Below, piece by piece: positions 14,362 through 21,394 of a stretch of DNA of 33,042 nt (position 1 is the stretch's first letter; each line of letters begins with the position of its first letter). The position numbers and the translations under genes are program-made. Origin of the DNA: an uncultured bacterium (GTDB taxonomy: Bacteria > Patescibacteriota > Minisyncoccia > Phycocordibacterales > CAIZLB01); contig CAJBHC010000079.1 of NCBI GenBank assembly GCA_903952785.1, forward strand, positions 1 through 33,042, written 5' to 3'. A model generated the notes under the pieces. It did no database searches. It was not told the origin of the DNA and saw nothing but the letters and a program-made list of their open reading frames with translations.

Positions 14362-16209
14362 TTAAATACTTCTCTTTAAATTCTCCATTTCAGTAGCTCT
14401 CTGCTCAGCTAATTCAGCCTTTTCTTTCTTTATTTGCAAAACTTCAGATGGTTTTGATGTAATAATTTGGTTTTCTGTATATGAAGCAATAACTTTAATA
14501 GCAACGTGTTTAAGGCCGGCAAAGAACATTCCCTCTCCAACATCGGACTCAAGAAGAAGGTATTTTTCCTCATCAGTTAAATTAAAAGTTTTTTGAACAA
14601 TATCAATTGACGATGGGGACTGTTTTAACAAAATCTGAATAGATGAGTTGGAAATAATTGGTAGTCCATAAGGAGATTTTAGAAAGTCTTCAACGTCTTG
14701 TGTAATTGTGGCTAGCCCTAAATAATATTTTCTACCTCTTTTTGCTAATCCAAGTAGGAATGAGGCCGTATCTTCAGACTTCATCAAATACCACGCCTCG
14801 TCAATAACAAGCAGTCTCTTTTTTAATTCCTTTCTAATAGCATTCCAAATATAGTGCATAACAATGTACATCGCAACCGGCTTTAGCTCCTCCTCCATAT
14901 CTCTGAGTGAAAAGACAACAAACTTTTTATTGATATCAATATTTGATGGCCTGTTAATGAAACCAGCCCATGTTCCCTTTGTATATTTAGTTAATCTCTG
15001 AGCCAGTGATTCACCTCCTTCCATTCCGCCCAACACAAGCTCAAAATCAGACATTAGTGGAGGTTCAGCTGCGGCAAAGTTAGACTCAGGGGTAATATCC
15101 TTAAGGGCATAGGTTTCTGTGATGGCTCTGTCCATGACAGCATCTTCCTCTGGAGTAAGCCCTCCAAGCATTATTCTAAACAATCCAACAAGGTTGATGA
15201 TGTTTGAACGTAAAACATCCGCTGAAGACTCACCCTCTCTTGGAACTGGTAAATCAAATGGATTGATATGGTGCTCTGATGTAAGGGAAATATTAAAATA
15301 TCTTCCTCCTGTTGCTTCTGCTAGGTATTCATACTCTCTTTCTGGGTCAAGAACTATTACATCTGTATCAAACATCATTGATCTGATAATTTCTAGTTTT
15401 GTTTGATATGACTTACCAGATCCTGCTTTTGCAAAAGTTACGGAATTGTAGTTTTCTAGGGAAAATCTATCAAAAAGTATTAAACTTGAGTTGTGTCTGT
15501 TGATTCCGTACAAAATTCCCTTGTCAGATGTAAGGTCAAAGGAGATGAAGGGAAAAATGCTGGACAGTGGCTCTGAGTTTAGTTTTGAGTGAACCCCCAA
15601 TTTATCTTCCCCAATAGGAAGAACACTCTGAAAACCTTGCTCCTGTTGGAAAAGGGCTGGTTTTATAAAAACCAAGTTTGATTCAAGTATTGATTTAATC
15701 TCAGACTCTATTTTGTCCAATTCCTGCTCGTTTTCTCCGTAGATAGACAAGTATAGCCCCACATCAAAAAGTCTCTCCTGTGCCTGTTGTAGCTTGTCTC
15801 GTAGCTCTTCTAGATCTTGATAGGCGGTGTCTAACTTTGGGTCTCTAACTAATCCTTTTGTCTCTCTTGTGCTAATGTCAACTTCAATGTCTGCAACTTT
15901 TTTTGTAAACTGTCTAAGAATTGTTGAAGTATCAATTGGGTGTATAAAAATTGATATATCAAAAACCTTGTCTAGGTTGATTATTGGAGAAAACCAATTT
16001 GCCGACAAAAATCTCGGATAGGAAATAACAAAGAATGTTCTAACTATCTTCTCCCCAAGGTTTATTGTTTTAGGGCTAATTTTAAGACCAGAAGGAGCAA
16101 TAATGTCCTGTAGTTCCAAAACACCAGACTGATATATTTCTTTTGGTAGGATGGAGCTAATCGGAGAACTTTCCTGTGGTTTTGTTTTTAAAAAATCTAG
16201 TAAACTCAT
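14362..16209 (-). CDS. VirB4-family type IV secretion ATPase
   Basis: A 615-residue cytoplasmic ATPase of the VirB4/TraC family that energises substrate transfer or pilus building. The N-terminal 230 residues are the family's mixed region, starting SVLELQDIIAPSGLKISP-like after a short tail. A central coiled-coil-like segment (DLEELRDKLQQAQERLF) lies around residues 131-148. Walker A AKAGSGKS is near 260-267, DPEREYEYLAEATGG near 288-302, Walker B RLLVIDEAW near 465-473 and TITQDVEDFL near 501-510. A possible -10 (TACAAT, 16224-16219) lies 9 nt before the ATG. Upstream genes are a TraC N-terminal-like protein and PrgI, the usual partners in CPR genomes. Confidence 0.93.
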   Translation of the reverse strand: MSLLDFLKTKPQESSPISSILPKEIYQSGVLELQDIIAPSGLKISPKTINLGEKIVRTFFVISYPRFLSANWFSPIINLDKVFDISIFIHPIDTSTILRQFTKKVADIEVDISTRETKGLVRDPKLDTAYQDLEELRDKLQQAQERLFDVGLYLSIYGENEQELDKIESEIKSILESNLVFIKPALFQQEQGFQSVLPIGEDKLGVHSKLNSEPLSSIFPFISFDLTSDKGILYGINRHNSSLILFDRFSLENYNSVTFAKAGSGKSYQTKLEIIRSMMFDTDVIVLDPEREYEYLAEATGGRYFNISLTSEHHINPFDLPVPREGESSADVLRSNIINLVGLFRIMLGGLTPEEDAVMDRAITETYALKDITPESNFAAAEPPLMSDFELVLGGMEGGESLAQRLTKYTKGTWAGFINRPSNIDINKKFVVFSLRDMEEELKPVAMYIVMHYIWNAIRKELKKRLLVIDEAWYLMKSEDTASFLLGLAKRGRKYYLGLATITQDVEDFLKSPYGLPIISNSSIQILLKQSPSSIDIVQKTFNLTDEEKYLLLESDVGEGMFFAGLKHVAIKVIASYTENQIITSKPSEVLQIKKEKAELAEQRATEMENLKRSI

Positions 16210-16266
16210 GTTGTTTTAATTGTACGCTAAAATGCATAAAAATTCTATCACGATTCTATTCTAAAT

Positions 16267-16929
16267 CTATTCTTGCCCTGACATATTGATTGGCTTCTCT
16301 ACTGTTCCTGGGTTGAATAATTTATAGAAAAACTCAATAATTTCCTCTGTGCCAAGCTCAGCTACCCTAACTCCACACCTTGCCAACCCTTGCTCCACCA
16401 CATCAACTCTTTGTTGTAGTTGGCTCTTATACTCTTCAAATTGTAAAAATTCCTCATTGTCAGCCTCTTTTTTGTCTTTCTTGCCGCCAAATAGTCCTGA
16501 AAACATCCCACCTTTTTGATTAATTATAGTTGGAGCGTAGGGTACCACAACAAAGAAGCTTTTTGTCATAATATTAACTGATTCTGTCAGATTTCTAATA
16601 AAATCCATATATTCTCTGGTTTGAACCTTCATCAGCTCACTTGCTTGAAACTTAATTCTATCATCTAACAAGTTAATATAAGGGCCAATATCCAACCTTC
16701 TTGATTGAACGAAGATTTGTATTGAAAAGTTGACTGAATTTAAGAAGTTTTGGAATTGATAAAGAACAGATTGTTGTTCTTCTTGGGATTTTAGGGCGAA
16801 GTTAATGGAAGAAGCAAGAAGAACAGCTCTCATTGAACCATCTTTTAGTATTACAATACCATCTCTAACCTCCTTTATTGGAACAAAGTCTTGTGTTGGT
16901 TTTGAGTTTATTTCTGTATTTGTTGCCAT
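16267..16929 (-). CDS. TraC/VirB4 N-terminal-like protein
   Basis: A 220-residue soluble protein. Its first 120 residues (FVPIKEVRDGIVILKDGSMRAVLLASSINFALKS and on) look like the N-terminal domain of TraC/VirB4 ATPases, but there is no Walker motif. A Gly/Lys-rich loop (GGMFSGLFGGKKDKK) is followed by a helical segment (QFEEYKSQLQQRVDVVEQGLARCGVRVAELGTEEIIEFFYKLFNP). Proteins of this kind occur next to PrgI and VirB4 in CPR genomes. It may be a structural partner that docks the ATPase to the membrane complex (inference). The gene starts 5 nt after the prgI stop, so it is in the same operon, although a TATAAT (16943-16938) also sits 8 nt upstream. Confidence 0.82.
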   Translation of the reverse strand: MATNTEINSKPTQDFVPIKEVRDGIVILKDGSMRAVLLASSINFALKSQEEQQSVLYQFQNFLNSVNFSIQIFVQSRRLDIGPYINLLDDRIKFQASELMKVQTREYMDFIRNLTESVNIMTKSFFVVVPYAPTIINQKGGMFSGLFGGKKDKKEADNEEFLQFEEYKSQLQQRVDVVEQGLARCGVRVAELGTEEIIEFFYKLFNPGTVEKPINMSGQE

Positions 16930-16934
16930 TTTGA

Positions 16935-17375
16935 TTAATTATATATTATTTTGTCTTTATCACCACTCCTACTGTTTGTCTTTTCATTAATATCTAAACT
17001 CCACGCCAAATCCTTCAGTTTACTACTAGATACTCCAATGTTGATCTTGGGTGCCATTCTTGTTTTTTGTTCATCCAAGGACTGTTTAATTGGTTTTTCT
17101 AATTTTTTGTATGTATATAGTCTGTTTGAAAATATAAAAAAGAAGGCAGCTTCTAGAGTGTCAACAAAAGGCCTCTCGTTTACTTTGTAAAATGCTAGAG
17201 CAAGAGAGGTCATCATTATTGGGATGATTATAAGGAGAGTTACAAGAAATGGAAGTAGTTTATAGAACATGAAAGAAATACCAAGACCCCCAACTAAATA
17301 GACAAACTGTCTAAAGGTTAGGGCCCCAAATATTTTTTCATCCTCTTCAATAAATTGTGGTGTTTGATATCTCAT
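16935..17375 (-). CDS. prgI: PrgI-family membrane protein
   Basis: A 146-residue protein with the PrgI pattern: a short N-terminal segment MRYQTPQFIEEDEKIFG that leads into two membrane helices (FRQFVYLVGGLGISFMFYKLLPF and VTLLIIIPIMMTSLALAFYKV), then a cytoplasmic tail beginning NERPFVDTLEAAFFFIFSNRLYTY. PrgI proteins are VirB3-like and work beside the VirB4 ATPase in Gram-positive-type conjugation systems. The start at 17375 follows an extended -10 (TGATATAAT) with 13 nt spacing. The operon continues with the TraC N-terminal-like gene and VirB4. Confidence 0.88.
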   Translation of the reverse strand: MRYQTPQFIEEDEKIFGALTFRQFVYLVGGLGISFMFYKLLPFLVTLLIIIPIMMTSLALAFYKVNERPFVDTLEAAFFFIFSNRLYTYKKLEKPIKQSLDEQKTRMAPKINIGVSSSKLKDLAWSLDINEKTNSRSGDKDKIIYN

Positions 17376-17388
17376 GTTGTCAAAAACA

Positions 17389-17425
17389 ATTATATCACCA
17401 GTGGGCGATTCTCCAAAATCGTCCC
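17389..17425 (-). promoter_or_regulatory. prgI promoter with adjacent GC-rich hairpin
   Basis: On the minus strand TGATATAAT lies 13 nt before the prgI ATG (TATAAT at 17394-17389). Just upstream, GGGCGATT (17403-17410) and AATCGTCCC (17417-17425) form an 8-bp stem with one bulged T around the loop CTCCAA. The stem is GC-rich in AT-rich surroundings and covers the -35 position. It could be an operator or the base of a terminator for the upstream gene. It lacks a T-run. Confidence 0.5.
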
Positions 17426-17482
17426 TGGGAAGATTTTGCTAAATCTCGAAATTATTCTGCGTCCTCCTTTTTAATATTTTAA

Positions 17483-17839
17483 CTAAATATTTGTTTCGGC
17501 TTTGGTTGCAATGTCTCCAGAAGATTGAATTTTTTGTAAATTTTCTCTAATTGGAACAATAACAAGAAGATCAATATCTTTCACGATTTCCACAGCAGCA
17601 TCCTTTGATAAGTTCATTTTAGATTCCATTTCCGAGATTAAATTTGACGACTCTATCTCGCCAAAAATAAATCTTGCTAATAGATCCTCCAAAACCGCGG
17701 ATTGATCAATGTGGAGTTTGTGTTTTTTGGTTATTGTCTCAAGCCCTAAATCATAATCACTCGTTCTAATAGCTTGTTGAAAGTCTGGTGGAAGTCCATT
17801 AAATTTATTACCTTGTCTTTCTATTGAATTTGCTGTCAT
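17483..17839 (-). CDS. Small soluble protein of the secretion cluster
   Basis: A 118-residue protein with no signal peptide or membrane segment, predicted mainly helical: LPPDFQQAIRTSDYDLGLETITKKHKLHIDQSAVLEDLLARFIFGEIESSNLISEM... and ending DIDLLVIVPIRENL. It resembles the N-terminal 95 residues of the next upstream gene product in the order 'LP.D....l...DY...l..I', a central 'A..F...E...li...', and a final 'ID..i..P....L'. The two genes are 1 nt apart, which suggests duplication. I know no named family. Its place between the VirB6-like gene and PrgI suggests a cytoplasmic accessory role. Confidence 0.72.
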   Translation of the reverse strand: MTANSIERQGNKFNGLPPDFQQAIRTSDYDLGLETITKKHKLHIDQSAVLEDLLARFIFGEIESSNLISEMESKMNLSKDAAVEIVKDIDLLVIVPIRENLQKIQSSGDIATKAETNI

Positions 17840-17840
17840 T

Positions 17841-18581
17841 TTATTTTGTTTGTTCTCGGTATGGGTCTATTTTATAATATGTTGATTTTAAGGGCTGTGC
17901 AGATGGCTCTGTCAGTTTTCCATTGAGAATATCTTCTTTTGTTGGCATTACCATTGATGCTGGGTTAGATGATTGGATTGGTGGTGTGGGTGTGGTGGTT
18001 GGTGATGATGAAGCTGGTGTTGTTGTCTGGGTTGGTACAATCTCTGGTGTTGGTGGCGTTGTATTTATAACAGGTGTTGGAGTTTGTGTTTGGACAACAG
18101 TTAAGGGTGTGTGTGCTGGAATTGTGGATGGTGCAGGGGTTGGGTTTTCGATTTCTTTTAGAATGTCTTCTGCGGTTTCGGTGGTATCTGCGGATTGATT
18201 GCTTGATTGTTCATTTGAAGCTGTTTTAATTTCTTCCGTGGTTGGCTTTGTATTATCTGTACTAATTGTTTCTGGGGCACCCTGAAGATTGTTTGGCACA
18301 AGTATTGTTCTGTCTATTTCTTCAAAAATATGTTTTGTTTCTTCTTCGTCTTCGATGGCTTCTAGTATGAGTTCAAACATTTCTTGTTTGGAGGCGAAGC
18401 CTAGGGCAACAACCTGAGTTGCATAACTAATATCCCCGATTACCTGTTCATCCTTAATAGATTTAAAGTTAACTATTTTCTTAAAGTTGTCTTCGTAGTC
18501 GAGCATTAACAACCTCTCTTTCAAATCAGAAGGTAGGGTTTGTAATCTGTTTTCAAGTTCTACATTTGTGATATTAATCAT
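17841..18581 (-). CDS. Soluble protein with Pro/Thr-rich tail
   Basis: A 246-residue protein in two parts. Residues 1-95 form a helical domain (LQTLPSDLKERLLMLDYEDNFKKIV..., ending EEIDRTILVPNNLQ) similar to the small neighbour at 17483-17839. Residues about 100-225 are low complexity, rich in Pro, Thr, Ser and Ala (for example TPTPVINTTPPTPEIVPTQT), and probably disordered. The C-terminus is KSTYYKIDPYREQTK, reminiscent of short peptides that dock to partner proteins. It follows the VirB6-like gene by 15 bp. No signal peptide is seen, so it is probably cytoplasmic. Function unknown. Confidence 0.75.
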   Translation of the reverse strand: MINITNVELENRLQTLPSDLKERLLMLDYEDNFKKIVNFKSIKDEQVIGDISYATQVVALGFASKQEMFELILEAIEDEEETKHIFEEIDRTILVPNNLQGAPETISTDNTKPTTEEIKTASNEQSSNQSADTTETAEDILKEIENPTPAPSTIPAHTPLTVVQTQTPTPVINTTPPTPEIVPTQTTTPASSSPTTTPTPPIQSSNPASMVMPTKEDILNGKLTEPSAQPLKSTYYKIDPYREQTK

Positions 18582-18596
18582 GTCTCTTTTGTTTTA

Positions 18597-20627
18597 TTAT
18601 TTTGCTGGTTTATTTTCTACTATTGCACTGTTTGTTCCCCTTCTTGCGTCGTTTTCTTGCCATCTGTTGATATTTTTTTCTACCCCATCGGACGCTTTTT
18701 TAATTTTATTCCTTTGATTTTTAAGATGAAAATTTTCTTTTCCTAAGTCTTTCAGTCTATCCTCTATTATTTGAAGTGCTGGGTCACCAGCACTTAGACT
18801 CGCTGCTTGTGCTCTTAAGGCGGCTGCATTTTGGTTGTTTAAGGAAATTTGACTTGCGAGCCTTGTTATAGGTAGTGTTATTTTTTCCATAACAGTATTT
18901 AGCCCCTTTAGATCCATAGAAGATGACTTTTCCGGCGCATTTTCTATTTTTGTGATGAAATCAGAAATCTCTGCCGCGTCTTCACCCAACTCACCAAACA
19001 CCTCGTCTACTTCTTTTAGTGCTGACAATGCGTCTTTTTTGACCTTGTTTTCTATATCAGCAAAAGCACCTTCTTTTGCAGACATGCCTTTGCTAATAAT
19101 TTCTTGCATGGCCAGTTGTTTACCCTTGTTAAAGCTGTTTGAAGTAACTTCGTTGGTAAATTTATTTTTATTAATTCCAAAATATTCTCTCTGGGCTTCA
19201 CCCCCTTCTTTTTCCTGAGCCTTCTTTCGTTTTATAAACAGGTCATCTGTTTCCCCAGCTCTTCTTATTAATTCACCGGTTCTTGCTTTTTTGATTAAAT
19301 CTCCCCTTGCTTGGTACATTTTTTTATCAGCATCAACTCTTGATCTATAACTTGAACTACCTCCTAATTTAGACTGAGCTAGCTTGTCCGCTCCCTGAAG
19401 AAGCATTCCTCCACCAGGAAGTCTTGAAAGAATACTGCTTTTAGACGCCCTGTCTGCCAAATAGCTAACTGGTGCTGTGGCTCTGGTTGATGCAAACTTC
19501 TTCGCTTTTGTACCCAAACTTTTTCCCCAAGCATTCATTGTTTTTGCTCCAACAGTTCCAATTGATGCCGCCGCTGTCAAACACATTACAAGCATAAAAC
19601 ATAACAAGAAAAAGAAGAAAACAGAGCTCATTCCATAGTCTCCATTGTTTGAAAATATTGCAAGCAGGTCGTTTATCTTGTCGCCCCTACCCCAGACCAT
19701 TTTAAGGGTAACAAACATAAGCAACATATATACCGGCGCAAACAATACAGCACTATTTAATCTTTTCCACCATCTGCTGGATAAACCTGATGTTTGAGGA
19801 AGTATATTTGCAGCAAAAGCAATCGGTGAGGTTACCATTAGCATTATTAAAACAGCTGTTCTTGCTAAAAACATAAAGGATGCGGCAAAGAAAATAAAAG
19901 ACAACATCAGTATAAATATGGAACCACCTAATCCAACTAGCGTCATTTTCCAAGGGTTTAATCCGACCCCCGCTCCACCTTTTTCTGCAATTGCTCCTCC
20001 TGAGTTTACCGCGGGATTATTGCTTGTTTCACTCGCTGTACCCAAAGGAGATCCTCCCCCAGTATCTTTTGCAACACCCCAAATAGTTTGTAGACCAAGT
20101 GCATTCATTATACCTAAAGACAGTTTGTTGTTTGTTAGATTTGATGCACCAGCAGATGCATCAACCAAACCCTTACTAACCGCATTATCGCCAGCTTTTG
20201 CATCACTAGAATTTGCATCAGCCTCAATCATTATCTGTTTATAAAAAACAAGTGCCGTAATATTACTTACGTCTATTATAACCTTGGTAAAAAACATGCT
20301 GAAGTTTATTAAAATTGCAGCAATAACCAATTTCCCTAATAGTTTTTTGTATCCATAACTATCAACTTGTAATATTGTTGATATTGATATAAAAACTAGA
20401 ATCAATATAAAGAACAAATTTATAAGATTTCTAAATACTTCCCATCCATATTGTATTACTGAAAAACTGTTAACAAGGTCTGTCATCGAAAGTGTAAAAC
20501 TGATCGTAAAATCAAATAGTAGCGCCGCTACAAAGAGAACCCATGATGTTAAATACAAAACAAGATATGAGAGTATGGCAACACAGCCTGGTAAACTGAT
20601 GCTTGGTACTACTCCATCCCACTTCAT
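18597..20627 (-). CDS. VirB6/TrbL-like membrane protein, main part
   Basis: From the first ATG the frame codes 676 residues, but it is open for 119 more codons upstream, back to 20984, with no ATG, GTG or TTG. The gene therefore really begins further upstream and is broken at a G8 tract. About six membrane segments lie in residues 10-380 (for example AILSYLVLYLTSWVLFVAALLF, LINLFFILILVFISISTIL, FILMLSFIFFAASFMFLA and SSVFFFFLLCFMLVMCLTAAAS). The C-terminal 290 residues are hydrophilic, helical and Lys/Glu/Ala-rich. The pattern fits the polytopic VirB6/TrbL subunit that forms part of the inner-membrane channel. Neighbours PrgI and VirB4 support this. Confidence 0.8.
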   Translation of the reverse strand: MKWDGVVPSISLPGCVAILSYLVLYLTSWVLFVAALLFDFTISFTLSMTDLVNSFSVIQYGWEVFRNLINLFFILILVFISISTILQVDSYGYKKLLGKLVIAAILINFSMFFTKVIIDVSNITALVFYKQIMIEADANSSDAKAGDNAVSKGLVDASAGASNLTNNKLSLGIMNALGLQTIWGVAKDTGGGSPLGTASETSNNPAVNSGGAIAEKGGAGVGLNPWKMTLVGLGGSIFILMLSFIFFAASFMFLARTAVLIMLMVTSPIAFAANILPQTSGLSSRWWKRLNSAVLFAPVYMLLMFVTLKMVWGRGDKINDLLAIFSNNGDYGMSSVFFFFLLCFMLVMCLTAAASIGTVGAKTMNAWGKSLGTKAKKFASTRATAPVSYLADRASKSSILSRLPGGGMLLQGADKLAQSKLGGSSSYRSRVDADKKMYQARGDLIKKARTGELIRRAGETDDLFIKRKKAQEKEGGEAQREYFGINKNKFTNEVTSNSFNKGKQLAMQEIISKGMSAKEGAFADIENKVKKDALSALKEVDEVFGELGEDAAEISDFITKIENAPEKSSSMDLKGLNTVMEKITLPITRLASQISLNNQNAAALRAQAASLSAGDPALQIIEDRLKDLGKENFHLKNQRNKIKKASDGVEKNINRWQENDARRGTNSAIVENKPAK

Positions 20628-20952
20628 ACAGTAAATTTCCTCAGATGATCTTTCCGCTGCTTCTTTTGCGAGGCGGTCTCTAGTGGCTCTATCTGCTGAA
20701 GTATTAAAGTTTACCGCAGGGTCTTCTTTCCATGCAATTATTTTGTCTCTGATTTGTGTATCAATGTTGCTTGATAAATTTGTTTGTTCACTCCTCGATA
20801 GATTTGAGTTTGCAAGACCGTCACGCGTTTTTATTTTGTTTGTTATTAGGGGTAATATAGAATCATAAAGACGTCCTTGCGCAGCTAAATAAGCCGCTTT
20901 TGCTTCTTCTGTTCCTTGGTTTTCATAGTGTTTTCCATAATTATAATCTAAA

Positions 20953-21255
20953 TTAGATCCATCTACGATTACGGCTGTAATCTGCCCCCCCCTCTTTTCG
21001 GACCCCTGATAATAATTCAGTCTCCAAAAGTATCATTCTGTCTGTACAGTTAAATTTTACATAATAATCTCCTGCTGGTAATGGACACCCCGCTGAGTCA
21101 GTGACATTTTCATCTACAACAACCTGAATTATAGGAATATTTGATCCATAGGCTTGTTTAGAATTCAAATTGCCAAGCAAAACCAAAACCACTAAAACCC
21201 CCACCACAAAAATTCTTTTAGTCGCTTTATTGTTTATAAAATTCATCAAGCTCAT
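20953..21255 (-). pseudogene. N-terminal part of the split VirB6-like gene
   Basis: A 100-residue frame with a membrane/signal segment (RIFVVGVLVVLVLLGNL) followed by an extracytoplasmic part with two Cys (SAGCPLPAGDYYVKFNCTD). The last 10 residues, ADYSRNRRWI, are read after the G8 tract (20992-20985) in a frame that stops at once. Dropping one G would join residue 90 to QITAVIVDGSNLDYNYG and on through the VirB6-like protein, giving 885 residues in all. The start at 21255 has a TATAAT box (21270-21265) 9 nt upstream. This part alone is unlikely to work. It is either an assembly or sequencing error, or a real frameshift or slippage site. Confidence 0.85.
20985..20992 (-). other. G8 homopolymer at the frameshift
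   Basis: Eight C on the plus strand (eight G on the coding strand). The reading frame before the run and the frame after it differ by one base. With seven G the frame would be continuous from 21255 to 18597. Homopolymers of this length are prone to sequencing error, DNA slippage and transcriptional slippage. Confidence 0.9.
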
Positions 21256-21264
21256 TTATCGATA

Positions 21265-21270
21265 ATTATA
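21265..21270 (-). promoter_or_regulatory. -10 box of the VirB6-like gene
   Basis: TATAAT reads on the minus strand at 21270-21265, 9 nt before the ATG at 21255. No clear -35. The 139-bp gap 21256-21394 contains no other feature I can support. Confidence 0.5.
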
Positions 21271-21394
21271 TATCATATTAATGAAAAATAATAATTTTTT
21301 ACACACAGTTCATTAATCTATTATTTTTGTGTAATTATCTTATTCTTTATGCCGATGGTGGAAGCTTTAAAACTTTGTTTATCTGTGGCAAATA

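Noticed and set aside
17923..18198. Plus-strand Val/Gly-rich frame
   Set aside because: It is the complement of the Pro/Thr-rich tail in the minus-strand gene, a composition shadow.
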